Counted from the first letter of the stretch, positions 42,006 to 53,553 are shown. The stretch is DNA of 64,000 nucleotides from Kribbella sp. NBC_00382 (GCF_036067295.1 NZ_CP107954.1:186001-250000); one strand, 5' to 3'. Notes: a model not told the origin generated them from the sequence alone. A program made the numbers and translations.

Positions 42006-42103
42006 CAGCAAGCTGCCACCCAGCGAAACCCTGTCTCGCGACAGTCCGCCCCCGCCCCCCATCGGCCGGACGCCCCTCCGGCCGCGCGAGAAATGAGGCA
42101 CGC

Positions 42104-43378
42104 ATGAGGCTCACGCGTACCCGGTTCCGGTCAGCCGCCCTGCTCGCCGCAGGCGCCGCCCTGGTCGGCACCGCTCTGCTCCAGTCCCCCGCGACAGCCG
42201 GTACCTCCGCAGTCGACTCGGCGGCTTCGCCGATGGCGGCCAACGCGGTCGGGCCGGTCATCTGGGAGGACAACTTCGACGGCCCGTCCGGCCAGGCCCC
42301 CGACTCCAGCAAGTGGCGCTACGACATCGGCGGCTCCGGCTGGGGCAACGACGAACGCCAGTACTACACCAACAGCACCCGCAACTCCGCGAAGGACGGC
42401 GCCGGCAACCTGGTGATCACGGCCCGCCAGGAGAACGGCGGCTTCCAGTGCCACTACGGCCCGTGCCAGTACACGTCGGCCCGGCTGCTCACCGCGCAGA
42501 CCTTCACCCAGACGTACGGGCGGTTCGAGGCGCGGATCAAGATCCCTGGCACCCAAGGGGTCTGGCCCGCGTTCTGGATGCTCGGCGCCCAGGGCGGCGG
42601 CTGGCCGAACAACGGTGAGATCGACATCATGGAGAACATCGGCCGCGAGCCGAACACCGTGCACGGCACCATCCACGGCCCGGGCTACTCCGGCGCCGAG
42701 GGCATCGGCGCGGCGTACAACTCCCCCAACGGCCAGGCCTTCCGCGACGGCTTCCACACCTACACGGTCGACTGGGAGCCGGGCGCGATCACCTGGTACG
42801 TCGACGGTGTCCAGTACCAGCGCCGCACCGCGGCCGACCTCGGTGGCGACACCTGGGTCTTCAACCACCCGTTCTTCCTGATCATGAACGTCGCGGTCGG
42901 CGGCTACTGGCCGGGCTACCCCGACGGCAGCACGCAGATGCCGCAGACGATGACGATCGACTACGTCCGCGTCAACCAGCTCACCTCCGGTGGCGGCGGT
43001 GGCGGCGGCGGCGCGATCAAGGCACTCGGCAAGTGCATGGACGTCGCGGCGGCCAACTCGGCCGACGGTACGCCGGTACAGCTCTACGACTGCAACGGAT
43101 CGGCTGCCCAGCAGTGGACCCGCCCGGGTGACGGCACGATCCGTGCCCTCGGCAAGTGCCTGGACATCGCCGGCGGTGGTACCGCCGAGGGCACCAAACT
43201 CCAGATAGCCACCTGCAGCGGCAATCCGGCCCAGCAGTTCACGTACAGCGGCGCCCAAGACCTGGTCAATCCCCAGGCCAACAAGTGCGTCGACGTCCCA
43301 TCAGCCAACCCAGCCAACGGCAACCGCCTCCAAATCTGGACCTGCAACGGCTCCGCAGCCCAGAAGTGGACCCTGTAA
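42104..43378 (+). CDS. Secreted GH16 endo-beta-1,3-glucanase-like enzyme with ricin-type lectin domain
   Basis: 424 aa. Signal peptide about 1-33. GH16 domain (about 50-293) with the catalytic GEIDIMEN motif (Glu172 nucleophile, Asp174, Glu177 acid/base) and laminarinase-type WRYDIGGSGWGNDERQYYT and GVWPAFWMLG blocks. A poly-Gly linker leads to a RicinB/CBM13 domain (about 300-424) with three QxW repeats, closely similar to the GH30 tail. Expected action: hydrolysis of laminarin or fungal beta-1,3-glucan outside the cell. It has an upstream LacI-type operator. Confidence 0.93.
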   Translation: MRLTRTRFRSAALLAAGAALVGTALLQSPATAGTSAVDSAASPMAANAVGPVIWEDNFDGPSGQAPDSSKWRYDIGGSGWGNDERQYYTNSTRNSAKDGAGNLVITARQENGGFQCHYGPCQYTSARLLTAQTFTQTYGRFEARIKIPGTQGVWPAFWMLGAQGGGWPNNGEIDIMENIGREPNTVHGTIHGPGYSGAEGIGAAYNSPNGQAFRDGFHTYTVDWEPGAITWYVDGVQYQRRTAADLGGDTWVFNHPFFLIMNVAVGGYWPGYPDGSTQMPQTMTIDYVRVNQLTSGGGGGGGGAIKALGKCMDVAAANSADGTPVQLYDCNGSAAQQWTRPGDGTIRALGKCLDIAGGGTAEGTKLQIATCSGNPAQQFTYSGAQDLVNPQANKCVDVPSANPANGNRLQIWTCNGSAAQKWTL

Positions 43379-43408
43379 CCACCGCACCAACCGCACCCAA
43401 CCGCTCAC

Positions 43409-43493
43409 ATCTCGGGGGTTAACCCCCGAGATGGTGGGTTGCCCCACCAGATTCTGGTGGGGCAACCTTGCGTTTGAGGGGTTAACCCCCGAG
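43409..43493. repeat. Three-palindrome dispersed repeat, copy C (overlaps the end of a GH1 gene)
   Basis: A perfect 24-bp palindrome centred on GGGGGTTAACCCCC (43409-43432), central 14-bp arms (43437-43450 and 43454-43467, loop ATT), and a third GGGGTTAACCCC block (43478-43489). The last block contains the stop codon and final codons of the minus-strand beta-glucosidase. Confidence 0.88.
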
Positions 43494-44831
43494 ATTGCGG
43501 TGGGTCTTGATGAGGTCGGTGTAGGTTTTGCCGCTGGTTTTCATGACGCGTTTGCCGGTTGGGTAGTCGACGTAGGACAGGCCGAAGCGAGGGGCGTAAC
43601 CGTAGGCCCACTCGAAGTTGTCCATCAGGGACCAGGCGAAGTAGCCGGCCAGCGGAGCGCCCTGCTCGACCGCGCGGACGCAGGCGGCCAGATGGCCTTC
43701 CAGGTAAGCGGTCCGGTCGGTGTCGTCGACGTTGAAGTCCGCGTCAGGCTGGTCGACCCAGGCCGAACCGTTCTCGGTGATGTAGATCTTCTCGGCGCCG
43801 TACTCCTTGGCCAGCCGCAGGATCAGCTCCTCCAGCCCCGCCGGGTGGACCTCCCAGTCGAGCATCGTGTGCGCGACGTTCGGGCCCGGGACCTGGCTGA
43901 ATCCCAGCACAGGAACGGATTCGTCCGCCTTCACGATCTGCCGGAAGTAGTAGTTCAGCCCGACGAAGTCCGTCGGCGCCGCGATGATCTCGGCATCACC
44001 AGGCCGCTCGGGAAGCTCGACGCCGTAGACCTCGACCATGTCCGCCGGGAAGCCGCGACCGAACAGCGGGTCGAGCCACCAGCGGTTGATGTGGCCGTCG
44101 GCAACCTGTGCCGCCCGGATGTCGGCGGCAGCGGTCGACGCCGGCTCGATCCCACTCAGGTTGACGACCAGACCGATCGACGGCGGCTTCGGCGCCGACT
44201 CGCGCAACGCCGCGACACCGAGGCCATGGGCAAGCATCAGGTTGTACGACGCGCGCACCGCGATCGCCGGATCCTTGATCCCGGGCGCCATCCGCCCTTC
44301 CCAGTGGCCGATCCAGGCCGAGCACAGCGGCTCGTTCAGCGTCACCCAGTCGGTCACCCGATCACCGAGCCGGGCGCCGACGACAGCCGCGTACTCCGCG
44401 AACCGGTACGCCGTCTCGCGGTTCTCCCAGCCGCCGAGATCCTGCAACGCCTGCGGCAGATCCCAGTGGTACAAGGTGACGAAGGGTTTGATGCCATTGG
44501 CAAGCAAATCGTCGACCAGCCGGTCGTAGTACGCCAGACCGGCCTCGTTGACCTCGCCGGAGCCGGTCGGGAAGATCCGCGGCCAGGCGATCGAGAACCG
44601 GTACGCGTCGACGCCGAGCTGCTTGATCAGGTCGAGGTCCTCGGGCCAGCGGTGGTACGAATCGCATGCGACGTCACCGGTGTCACCGTTGTCGATCGCG
44701 CCGGGCACACGGCAGAACGTGTCCCAGATCGACGGCAGCCGGCCATCGGCGTCGATCGCGCCTTCGATCTGGTACGCCGAGGTGGCGGTACCCCAGACGA
44801 AGTCCTGCCGGAGCGGGGAGAGCTCGACCAT
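43482..44831 (-). CDS. GH1 beta-glucosidase
   Basis: 449 aa. Acid/base Glu167 in TLNEPL, nucleophile Glu353 in YITENGSAW, and typical GH1 blocks ([44 protein letters not shown]). Cytoplasmic. The last four residues (NLGG) and the TAA stop are supplied by repeat copy C, so the native C-terminus may have been altered. ATG start. It lies downstream of a ROK regulator on the same strand (107-bp gap), which may control it. Likely substrate: beta-glucosides from imported beta-glucan fragments. Confidence 0.92.
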   Translation of the reverse strand: MVELSPLRQDFVWGTATSAYQIEGAIDADGRLPSIWDTFCRVPGAIDNGDTGDVACDSYHRWPEDLDLIKQLGVDAYRFSIAWPRIFPTGSGEVNEAGLAYYDRLVDDLLANGIKPFVTLYHWDLPQALQDLGGWENRETAYRFAEYAAVVGARLGDRVTDWVTLNEPLCSAWIGHWEGRMAPGIKDPAIAVRASYNLMLAHGLGVAALRESAPKPPSIGLVVNLSGIEPASTAAADIRAAQVADGHINRWWLDPLFGRGFPADMVEVYGVELPERPGDAEIIAAPTDFVGLNYYFRQIVKADESVPVLGFSQVPGPNVAHTMLDWEVHPAGLEELILRLAKEYGAEKIYITENGSAWVDQPDADFNVDDTDRTAYLEGHLAACVRAVEQGAPLAGYFAWSLMDNFEWAYGYAPRFGLSYVDYPTGKRVMKTSGKTYTDLIKTHRNLGG

Positions 44832-44938
44832 CGGTGACCCCCAAGGGGTAGTAGGCGGGTTTTTTCAAAGCATAGTTGAAGTCCTGAACCCGGAATAGCG
44901 AACGGGGCTCCGGAACCAGGAAGGCAGAAAAGGTGAAG

Positions 44939-46174
44939 TCAGCGAGCGCGTGCGGTGAGGTTCCGTGGAGCACGCGACGTGGTGCCGCCGTCGCGGAGCA
45001 GCCGGAGGATCGGAAGCGTCGCCGCCCCCATGGCGACCGCATCGCGACCGAGCTCGCACAACTCGATGGAGACCTGCGCATAAGGCTGGCGCAGTGCGTG
45101 CCGAGCAGTCGCCGCGCGCAGTTCGGGCAAGTAGCGCTCCCCCAACAACAGGCCGGACCAGCCGCCGAGCACGATCCGCTCGGGGTTGAACAGGTTGACC
45201 AGGTTGGCGAAACCCGCGCCCAGGTAGCCGATCGTGTCCTCGACCACCTTCGCCGCCGCCTCGGACGAGCCGACCGAGTCGAGCAGGCTGATGAAGGCGG
45301 CCTCCTCGTCAGCCCCGAACGAAACCTCAGTGCCACCAGCCAGTCGGTGTCGATCGAGTACACCTTCGGCACCGACGTACGCCTCGAGGCAGCCATCCGA
45401 GCCACAGCGACACTGCCGACCGCCGTACATGATCGTGGTGTGGCCCCACTCCCCCGCGCTGCTGCGGGTGCCGCGATAGCTGGTGCCACCCGTGACAAGC
45501 GCGGCCCCGACCCCGGACCCAACCAGCGCGACCACAGCATCGGTCGCGCCGCGGCCGGCCCCGAACCACATCTCGGCCTGGCCGAGTGTGTTGGCGCCGT
45601 TGTCCACCTGGATCGGGATGTCCGTCTTGGCCGCGAGCAACGCACCCAGCGGCACCGCATCCCAGCCAAGCGTCTGCGCATGCACGACAGCATCGGCCGG
45701 CCCCTCGACGACACCGGCGACCGCAACACCCAAGCCGAGCACGCGATCCGGAGCAATCCCAGCCTGAGCCAGTACTTCGGAAAGCCCAGCCAGCACGTAC
45801 TTCACCACGAGCGCCGGATCCGGCTTGGGCGTCTCGATCGGATAGACCTTCGTGGCGAGCTGCTTCATCGCGAGGTCGAACAACTCGACCCGGACCCGCG
45901 TCTCGCCGACCTCCGCGCCGACGACGTACCCGAAGGTCGGGGCGACCCGAAGCAGCACGCGCGGCCGGCCGCCATCGGACTCGACTGAACCGGCCTCCTC
46001 GACCACGCCCTCGTCGAGCAGCTCGCCGACCAGGTTGCTCACGCTCGCGGCGCTCAGCGAGGTCTGGTGACCCAGCTCGAACCGGCTCAGCGGGCCGTCG
46101 CGGTAGATGCTGGTCAGCAGCACGGAGCGGTTGGACCGGCGCATGTCGCGCACAGTGGTCCGGCGTCCATCCAT
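44939..46174 (-). CDS. ROK-family transcriptional regulator
   Basis: 411 aa. An N-terminal winged HTH (RSNRSVLLTSIYRDGPLSRFELGHQTSLSAASVSNLVGELLDEGVVEEAG) is fused to a ROK domain. The ROK part has the zinc motif CRCGSDGCLEAY and a phosphate-loop ALVGSGVGAALVTGG. The EWGHTT block that precedes the zinc motif is conserved. As for NagC/Mlc/XylR-type proteins, a sugar or sugar phosphate should relieve DNA binding. Likely target: itself and the downstream GH1 gene. ATG start. Confidence 0.92.
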   Translation of the reverse strand: MDGRRTTVRDMRRSNRSVLLTSIYRDGPLSRFELGHQTSLSAASVSNLVGELLDEGVVEEAGSVESDGGRPRVLLRVAPTFGYVVGAEVGETRVRVELFDLAMKQLATKVYPIETPKPDPALVVKYVLAGLSEVLAQAGIAPDRVLGLGVAVAGVVEGPADAVVHAQTLGWDAVPLGALLAAKTDIPIQVDNGANTLGQAEMWFGAGRGATDAVVALVGSGVGAALVTGGTSYRGTRSSAGEWGHTTIMYGGRQCRCGSDGCLEAYVGAEGVLDRHRLAGGTEVSFGADEEAAFISLLDSVGSSEAAAKVVEDTIGYLGAGFANLVNLFNPERIVLGGWSGLLLGERYLPELRAATARHALRQPYAQVSIELCELGRDAVAMGAATLPILRLLRDGGTTSRAPRNLTARAR

Positions 46175-46385
46175 CGTTGTGTGATCCGCCCTCGGGGTCT
46201 GCGCCGGCCGGCGGCTGAAATCGATTGTTCGACCGACACTCCATCATGCACCAGACCCGGCCCGGAAGGCCCTGAAGCAGCTCTCGGGCGAAGACAACGA
46301 AGGACTTCTTACAAATCGTGAACTTAGTCCTGATTCGTTATCGCACCGTGATTGACGTGAGCTGACTCACTCGGCTTCACTCTAC

Positions 46386-46409
46386 GGAACCGCTTCCGAA
46401 ACCGGTTCC
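46386..46409. promoter_or_regulatory. Tandem LacI-type operator half-related sites before the LacI gene
   Basis: GGAACCGCTTCC (46386-46397) and GAAACCGGTTCC (46398-46409) are adjacent near-palindromes at 12-bp period with central CG. They lie about 60 bp before the LacI start and downstream of a TTGACG -35-like element (46352-46357), suggesting autoregulation or control by another LacI protein. Confidence 0.55.
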
Positions 46410-46465
46410 GAACATTCCGGACACGTCGCGGCAACATGAACCCCAACCGCCCGAGGGGAGCTGAA

Positions 46466-47491
46466 GTGTCGATCACCATCGCCGACGTCGCCGCCCGCGC
46501 GGGAGTCAGCAAGACCACCGTTTCCCGTGTCCTGAACGGCAAGGGCGAGCTCGACATGCGCACCGCCGAGCGGGTCCGCCAGGTCATCGCGGAGCTCGGT
46601 TACGTGCCGAGCGCCCGGGCCGTCGGACTGGCCCGCGGCCGGACCCGGATCGTCGGCATGCTGGTCCCTTCGCTCACCTGGCCCTGGATGGGCGAGGTAC
46701 TGCAGGGCGCCGTGGACGTGGTCGAGTCCGAGGGCTACGGCCTGCTGCTGTTCACCTGCAACCGGGGTGAGGAATCCATGCAGCAGTTCGCCTCCCAGGT
46801 CTCGGCCCAGTCCTTCGACGGCCTGCTGGTGATCGAGCCGGAAGGCACGCTCGCCTATATCGAGCAACTGCACTCGCGCGGCCTACCCGTCGTACTGATC
46901 GACGACCGGGCCAAGCAACCTGTTTTCCCGTCCGTCGCCACCACCAACCGCGCCGGTGGCGCGGCCGCGGCCCAGCACCTGCTGGAGCTCGGCCGGCACC
47001 AGCCGCTGGTGATCACCGGCGTGGACTGGTTCGGCTGCACCCAGGAACGCCTGGACGGTTTCCGCGACACCTACGCGGCGGCCGGTATCGAGCTCGACCC
47101 GAGGCTCGTGTTCGAAGGCGACTTCACCCACGACTGCGGCCGCAAAGGCGTCCAGCAGGCGCTCGACGCCGGACTGCGGTTCGACTCGATCTTCGCGCAC
47201 AACGACCTGTCCGCCGGCGGCGCCATCCAGGCCGTCCGGGAGACCGGGCGGAACGTGCCGAACGACGTGTCGGTGGTCGGCTTCGACGACATCCCCTACG
47301 CCCAGCACACCGAACCGCCGTTGACCACGGTGCATCAGCCGATGCGCCAGATGGGTCAGGCGGCGGCCCGGATGCTGATGGGCTACTTCGGCGGCAGTCC
47401 GATGCCGGAAGAGCCCCAAGTGCTGCCGACGACCCTCATCGTCCGCAGTTCAACCGCCCCCGTGACTGCTCGTCACACCGTGAATCGCTAG
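46466..47491 (+). CDS. LacI-family transcriptional regulator (beta-glucan locus)
   Basis: 341 aa from the GTG at 46466, which has GAGGGGAG 5 bp upstream; an ATG 30 bp earlier adds MNPNRPRGAE with no ribosome site. [58 protein letters not shown]; effector domain with [19 protein letters not shown] and [21 protein letters not shown]. It sits directly upstream of the oligosaccharide importer, which has a TGAGAGCGCTTTCA site in front, so it is the most likely regulator of the importer and of the GH16 gene. Confidence 0.92.
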   Translation: MSITIADVAARAGVSKTTVSRVLNGKGELDMRTAERVRQVIAELGYVPSARAVGLARGRTRIVGMLVPSLTWPWMGEVLQGAVDVVESEGYGLLLFTCNRGEESMQQFASQVSAQSFDGLLVIEPEGTLAYIEQLHSRGLPVVLIDDRAKQPVFPSVATTNRAGGAAAAQHLLELGRHQPLVITGVDWFGCTQERLDGFRDTYAAAGIELDPRLVFEGDFTHDCGRKGVQQALDAGLRFDSIFAHNDLSAGGAIQAVRETGRNVPNDVSVVGFDDIPYAQHTEPPLTTVHQPMRQMGQAAARMLMGYFGGSPMPEEPQVLPTTLIVRSSTAPVTARHTVNR

Positions 47492-47500
47492 GCCAGGACT

Positions 47501-47536
47501 CCGGCGGCGGAGTGACTGCCCTCGCTCCGCCGCCGG
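47501..47536. terminator. Terminator of the LacI gene
   Basis: CCGGCGGCGGAG and CTCCGCCGCCGG form a perfect 12-bp stem 9 bp after the stop. Confidence 0.65.
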
Positions 47537-47596
47537 TGAACGACCCCGATCCGTAGCAACACCGATACCGATCCGTTAGCGCCGCCGATATTCCCA

Positions 47597-47610
47597 TGAG
47601 AGCGCTTTCA
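47597..47610. promoter_or_regulatory. LacI-type operator before the importer operon
   Basis: TGAGAGCGCTTTCA is palindromic except at one pair and has a central CG. It shares the TGAGAGC half site with the GH16 operator and lies about 90 bp before the binding-protein start. Confidence 0.62.
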
Positions 47611-47697
47611 CGGCACGATGCGAAGGCCCCCCAGGCTCCACCCGACAGTCATCCCACTGTCATCCGCCAACCAGTTGGACGAAACACAGGAGGAACG

Positions 47698-49380
47698 ATG
47701 CGAGCTCGACGCTCAGTCGCGCTAGCCCTCACGGGCGTGCTCGCGGCAGCTCTGATGGCTGCCTGCAGTAACGGGGACGACAGCAAGAACACCGCCGGCA
47801 CGGGCGGCAGCGCCACCACCGTGCTCAACGTGGGAATGCCGAACGGCCCGCAGACCGAGAACCACAACCCGTTCCTCGGCTCCTCGGCCGGTGCGTCGCT
47901 GGGTTACCGCTGGATGATCTTCGAGCCGCTGGTGATGATCAACGGCATCAAGCCCGCCGAGCCGGGCAAGCCGTGGCTGGCCACCGAGTGGAAGTGGGAC
48001 GCCAACTTCACCAAGCTCTCGCTGACCATCCGCGACGGGGTCAAGTTCTCCGACGGCACCCCGATGACCGCCGACGACGTCGCCTACTCGTTCCAGCTGC
48101 GCAAGGACAACGAGGGCCTGAACACCGACGCGATCCCCTACGGGACGATCACCGCGTCGGGCAACAAGGTGGACCTGACCTTCACCCGGTCGCAGTTCAC
48201 CAACCAGAACAAGGTACTGACCGTCTTCGTCGTCTCGAAGAAGCAGTGGTCGGCGATCAAGGACCCGAGCAAGGACACCCTGAAGAGCCCGATCGGCACC
48301 GGCCCGTACACGGTCAAGTCGTTCACCCCGCAGACCACGACGCTGACGGTCCGCGACTCGTACTGGCAGGACCTGCCGAAGATCAAGGAACTGCGCTACA
48401 CCTCGTACAACGACAACAACGCGCAGACCACCGCGCTGGCCAACGGCGCCTCGGAGTGGAGCTTCGTCTTCGTCCCGAACGTGAAGGCGGTCTACCAGTC
48501 GAAGGACGAGAAGAACCACAAGCTGTTCTTCCCGGCCAACCTGGGCATCCACGGCCTGTGGATCAACACCACCCGCAAGCCGTTCGACGACCCGGCGCTG
48601 CGCCGCGCGATGGACAAGGTGATCAACCGCGACGACATCTTCCAGCAGGGCGAGGCCGGGTACTTCTACCCGAAGGTCGAGTCCGTCACGGGCATCCCGA
48701 CCCCGGCCGGTGAGTCGTTCATCGCCCCGGAGTACAAGGACAAGAAGCACGTCGTCGACGTGGACGGCGCGAAGGCCGACCTGGCCGCCGCCGGTTACAA
48801 GCTCGAGGGCGACGTCCTGAAGGACAAGACCGGCAAGCCGGTCACGATCACGCTGACCGACCCGGCCGGCTGGTCCGACTACATCACCGACCTCGAGATC
48901 ATCAAGGACAACCTGTCCACGATCGGGATCAAGGCGACCGTCGACAAGGCGAACCAGGACGCCTGGTTCAAGAAGATCGACGAGGGTGACTTCGACGCCG
49001 CGATGCACTGGACCAACGGTGGCGCGACGCCGTTCGACATCTACCAGAACATCATGGACGGCAAGATCCTCAAGCCGGTCGGCAAGGGCGGCGTGAGCGG
49101 CAACTACGGCCGGTTCAACTCGCCGGAGGCCACCAAGGCCCTCGACGCCTACGCGAACGCCGCCGACGAGGCTGCTCGCACCACCGCGCTGAACACGCTG
49201 CAGAAGATCATGGTCGAGCAGATGCCGATCATCCCGACCTCGGCGTCCAACGTCGGCGGTCTGTACAGCACCAAGAACTGGACCGGCTGGCCGGACGACG
49301 CGAACCCGTACGCGCCGGGTCAGCCCACCCAGCAGAACGCACTCCAGATCGTCCTGAACCTGAAGCCCGCGGGCGCCTAA
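47698..49380 (+). CDS. Family 5 (peptide/oligosaccharide) ABC binding lipoprotein
   Basis: 560 aa. ATG at 47698 with AGGAGGA upstream; an in-frame ATG at 47596 would overlap the operator and lacks a signal sequence. Lipobox AAALMAACS gives Cys23. SBP_bac_5 fold ([68 protein letters not shown]). Such proteins usually bind peptides, but beta-glucan oligosaccharide binding is known in the family; the GH1 gene at the operon end and GH16/GH30 nearby favour sugar here. Confidence 0.93.
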   Translation: MRARRSVALALTGVLAAALMAACSNGDDSKNTAGTGGSATTVLNVGMPNGPQTENHNPFLGSSAGASLGYRWMIFEPLVMINGIKPAEPGKPWLATEWKWDANFTKLSLTIRDGVKFSDGTPMTADDVAYSFQLRKDNEGLNTDAIPYGTITASGNKVDLTFTRSQFTNQNKVLTVFVVSKKQWSAIKDPSKDTLKSPIGTGPYTVKSFTPQTTTLTVRDSYWQDLPKIKELRYTSYNDNNAQTTALANGASEWSFVFVPNVKAVYQSKDEKNHKLFFPANLGIHGLWINTTRKPFDDPALRRAMDKVINRDDIFQQGEAGYFYPKVESVTGIPTPAGESFIAPEYKDKKHVVDVDGAKADLAAAGYKLEGDVLKDKTGKPVTITLTDPAGWSDYITDLEIIKDNLSTIGIKATVDKANQDAWFKKIDEGDFDAAMHWTNGGATPFDIYQNIMDGKILKPVGKGGVSGNYGRFNSPEATKALDAYANAADEAARTTALNTLQKIMVEQMPIIPTSASNVGGLYSTKNWTGWPDDANPYAPGQPTQQNALQIVLNLKPAGA

Positions 49381-49387
49381 GGAATCG

Positions 49388-49425
49388 CTGCGGCCGGATC
49401 CCACCACCTGGGGATCCGGCCGCAG
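49388..49425. terminator. Intra-operon hairpin after the binding-protein gene
   Basis: CTGCGGCCGGATCC and its exact complement form a 14-bp stem between the binding-protein and ATPase genes. In ABC operons such hairpins often reduce read-through or protect the upstream mRNA, giving more binding protein than membrane parts. Confidence 0.6.
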
Positions 49426-49457
49426 TGCCACGATCTAGCTAGGAGTCGAGAAACGTC

Positions 49458-50525
49458 ATGACGGCGACCGAGACAGAACCGGTGACCACGGGCGACGTGG
49501 TCCTCGAGGCCGAGGGCCTCACCAAACACTTCCCCGTCCGGCGGGGGCTGCGCGACCTGTTCACCAAGGAGCGCAAGGCGGTCCACGCGGTGGACGACAT
49601 CCAGCTGACGCTTCGCCGGGGCCGGGTCACCGCGCTCGTCGGCGAATCCGGCTCGGGCAAGTCGACCGTGGCCCGGCTGATGGCCCAGCTGTACGGCCGC
49701 ACCGCAGGCGACATCCGGCTGCACGGCGAGACGATCACCGTCCGCGGCGGCCGCGGCTTCCGGGCGTACTGCCGCCAGGTACAGATGATCTTCCAGGACC
49801 CGTTCGCCTCGCTGAACCCGGTCCACACCGTGCGGTACCACCTGACCCGTGCCCTGAAGATCCACGGCCGTGCGGGCAAGGGCTCCGCCGAGCTGGAGAA
49901 GAACCTCAGCGACCTGCTGCTGCGGGTGCAACTGACGCCGCCGGAACGCTACCTGGACAAGTTCCCGCACGAGCTGTCCGGCGGTCAGCGCCAGCGGGTG
50001 TCGATCGCCCGCGCGCTCGGCGCCAATCCGGAGGTACTGCTCGCCGACGAGCCGGTCTCGATGCTCGACGTCTCGATCCGCCTCGGCGTGCTGAACCTGC
50101 TGCGTGACCTGAAGGAACGCCTCAACCTGGCGATCCTCTACATCACCCACGACATCGCCTCGGCCCGGTACTTCGCCGACGAGACCCTGGTGATGTACGC
50201 CGGCCGGATGGTCGAGGGCGGCGACTCCGAGACCCTCACCCAGAACCCGGCGCACCCGTACACCCGGCTGCTGATCGAGAGCGCGCCCGACCCCGACCGG
50301 CTCGACCGGGTCGGCGATCCGAAGGACGCGCCCGAAGACACGGCAGGCGGTGAGCCGCCGAGCCTGATCGCACCGCCGACCGGTTGCCGGTTCCACCCGC
50401 GCTGCATCCACGCGATGCCGAAGTGCTCGACCGAACTGCCGCCCCGGTTCGAACTGCCGGTGGTCTCCGGTGAGGGCGAACACTGGGCCGCTTGCTGGCT
50501 CTACGAGGAAGGGGCCGCGAAGTGA
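49458..50525 (+). CDS. Oligopeptide-family ABC ATPase (DppF/OppF-like)
   Basis: 355 aa. Walker [11 protein letters not shown]-loop [14 protein letters not shown], signature LSGGQRQR, Walker B VLLADEP, switch His in ITHDIAS. The C-terminal oligopeptide-transporter extension has [15 protein letters not shown], whose cysteines often bind an iron-sulfur cluster. ATG start. Its stop overlaps the permease start. Works with the second ATPase (52549-53553) as a heterodimer. Confidence 0.93.
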   Translation: MTATETEPVTTGDVVLEAEGLTKHFPVRRGLRDLFTKERKAVHAVDDIQLTLRRGRVTALVGESGSGKSTVARLMAQLYGRTAGDIRLHGETITVRGGRGFRAYCRQVQMIFQDPFASLNPVHTVRYHLTRALKIHGRAGKGSAELEKNLSDLLLRVQLTPPERYLDKFPHELSGGQRQRVSIARALGANPEVLLADEPVSMLDVSIRLGVLNLLRDLKERLNLAILYITHDIASARYFADETLVMYAGRMVEGGDSETLTQNPAHPYTRLLIESAPDPDRLDRVGDPKDAPEDTAGGEPPSLIAPPTGCRFHPRCIHAMPKCSTELPPRFELPVVSGEGEHWAACWLYEEGAAK

Positions 50526-51502
50526 AGTTCCTTCTGCAGCGGATCGCGTTCTACCTGTTCACGGCCTGGGCCGCGGTCACCATCAACTTCTTCATCCCCC
50601 GGCTGATCCCGGGTGACCCGGTCCAGTCGCTGATCAACAAGCAGCAGGGCAACATCAGCACCGAGGCGGTCCACTCGCTCTACGTGCTGTTCGGGCTGGA
50701 CAAGAACGCCAGCATGCTCTCGCAGTACAAGGACTACTGGATCCAGATCTTCCACGGTGACCTCGGGACGTCGTTCACGTTCTTCCCGGCGCCGGTCTCG
50801 CAGATCCTGAGCCAGTCCCTGCCGTGGACCATCCTGCTGGTCGGCATCACCACCATCGTCAGCTTCGCCCTCGGCACCGCGCTCGGTGTGCTGGCCGGCT
50901 GGCGGCGCGGCTCCTGGATGGACGGGCTGTTGCCGGTGACAACGTTCATCTCGTCGATCCCGTACTTCTGGCTCGGACTGCTGGCGATCACCCTGCTGGC
51001 CGGCGCGGGCAGCTTCTTCCCGTCGTCCGGCGGGTACGAGCCCGGCCTGGTGCCGTCCTGGGACAGCGCGTTCATCGGCAGCGCGATCCAGCACAGCCTG
51101 CTGCCGGCGGGGACCATCCTGATCTCCTCGGTCAGCGGCTGGATCCTCAGCATGCGCAACATGATGGTCACCGTCGCCTCCGAGGACTACATCACCGTCG
51201 CGCATGCCAAGGGCCTGTCCGAGCGGCGGGTGATGGTCAGCTACGCCGCCCGCAACGCGCTGTTGCCGAACGTCTCCGGCTTCGCGCTCTCCCTCGGCTT
51301 CATCGTCGGTGGAACGCTGCTGGTGGAGATCGTCTTCTCCTATCCCGGCATCGGCTACAACCTGTTCCAGGCCGTCGGCTCCAAGGACTATCCGCTGCTG
51401 CAGGGCATCTTCTTGATCATCACGCTGTCGGTGCTGGTCGCCAACCTGCTGGCCGATGTCGCGTACCTGCTGCTCGATCCCCGCACCCGCAAGGAGGGCT
51501 GA
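50522..51502 (+). CDS. Oligopeptide-family ABC permease (DppB-like)
   Basis: 326 aa with six transmembrane helices. N-terminal [35 protein letters not shown] and EAA-type loop [39 protein letters not shown] are typical of DppB/OppB. GTG start overlaps the ATPase stop (GTGA). Confidence 0.92.
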   Translation: MKFLLQRIAFYLFTAWAAVTINFFIPRLIPGDPVQSLINKQQGNISTEAVHSLYVLFGLDKNASMLSQYKDYWIQIFHGDLGTSFTFFPAPVSQILSQSLPWTILLVGITTIVSFALGTALGVLAGWRRGSWMDGLLPVTTFISSIPYFWLGLLAITLLAGAGSFFPSSGGYEPGLVPSWDSAFIGSAIQHSLLPAGTILISSVSGWILSMRNMMVTVASEDYITVAHAKGLSERRVMVSYAARNALLPNVSGFALSLGFIVGGTLLVEIVFSYPGIGYNLFQAVGSKDYPLLQGIFLIITLSVLVANLLADVAYLLLDPRTRKEG

Positions 51503-51505
51503 CCG

Positions 51506-52548
51506 ATGTCCGCACCAGCCAGCACCATCACAGCGGTCACCCCCGGTGGGCCGGCCGCGGCGACCGCCCCGGCCAAGCGTCAGCGGCTGCGGTTCGTTGC
51601 CAACGGCAAGGCCGCTACCGGACTCGTCACGCTCGCCTTCTTCTGCCTGATCGCGATCATCGGGCCGTGGATCGCGCCGTTCGATCCGTCCAAGCGCAGC
51701 AGCGACATCCTGCAGAGCCCGTCCGGTAAGCACTGGTTCGGGACCACGCACCTCGGCCAGGACATCTTCAGCCAGATCCTGGTCGGCACCCGCGGGGTGA
51801 TGTTCGTCGGTCTGCTGGCCGGCGTGATCGCGACCGCGCTGTCGGTCCTGATCGGGGTCAGCTCCGGCTTCCTCGGCGGCGCCGCGGACGAGACCCTGTC
51901 CGCACTGTCGAACGTCTTCCTGGTGATCCCGGCGCTGCCCCTCATCATCATCGTCGCCTCAACCATCCCCGGCGCCGGTGACCTGATGGTTGCCTTGGTC
52001 ATCGGATTGACGTCGTGGGCGTGGGGTGCTCGGGTACTCCGGGCGCAGACCCTCTCGTTGCGACGGCGCGACTACGTCGAGGCCGCCCGAGCCACGGGTG
52101 AGAGCACCTGGCGGATCATCACGGTCGAGATCCTGCCGAACCTGACCGCGATCATCGCGTCGGGCTTCGTCGGTACCGTGATCTTCGCGGTCATGTCCGA
52201 GATCACCCTGGCCTTCATCGGTATCTCGACCATCTCCGAGTGGAACTGGGGCACCATCCTGTTCTGGGCGCAGAGCCAGCAGGCGCTGGCCCAGGGCGCA
52301 TGGTGGTGGTTCGTCCCGGCCGGTCTCGCGATCGCGATCCTCGGTACGGCGCTGTCGCTGATCAACTTCGGCATCGACGAGTTCGTCAGCCCGCGGTTGC
52401 GCAGCGCCGGCCACACCAAGGTGAAGACCGCCGACGGCCACACGGTCAAGATGCGCGTCGGGTTCACCCCGGTCTTGTCCCAGAACGGCAAGAAGGACCC
52501 GGTCACGCCCGTGGTACGGAAGACCACTGACGAAGCGAAGGGCGCCGC

Positions 52549-52552
<4 letters not shown>
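51506..52552 (+). CDS. Oligopeptide-family ABC permease (DppC-like)
   Basis: 348 aa. Cytoplasmic Ala/Pro/Thr-rich N-terminus, DppC block GPWIAPFDPSKRSSDILQSPSGKHWFGTTHLGQDIFSQILVGTRG, six helices, and EAA loop DYVEAARATGESTWRIITVEILPNLTAII. ATG 3 bp after the DppB-type gene. The C-terminal 60 residues are a hydrophilic extension (ADGHTVKMRVGFTPVLSQNGKKDPV) longer than in DppC of E. coli. Confidence 0.92.

Positions 52553-53553
<1,001 letters not shown>

Larger units (their letters stand above)
41657..42103. other. 447-bp divergent intergenic region (GH30/GH16)
   Basis: No convincing gene. It holds a long hairpin (41708-41871), a minus-strand promoter candidate for GH30 (41912-41941), a plus-strand -35 with a LacI-type operator for GH16 (41986-42005), and an AT-rich stretch around 41955-41980 that is unusual for this genome. 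Confidence 0.8.

Noticed and set aside
47596..47697. Upstream ATG for the family 5 binding protein
   Set aside because: It lies in the LacI-type operator, has no ribosome site, and would hide the lipoprotein signal peptide; the ATG at 47698 has AGGAGGA.
49388..49425. Hairpin read as the end of the importer operon
   Set aside because: The ATPase gene follows within 35 bp on the same strand and the system needs it; an attenuating or mRNA-protecting hairpin is more likely.
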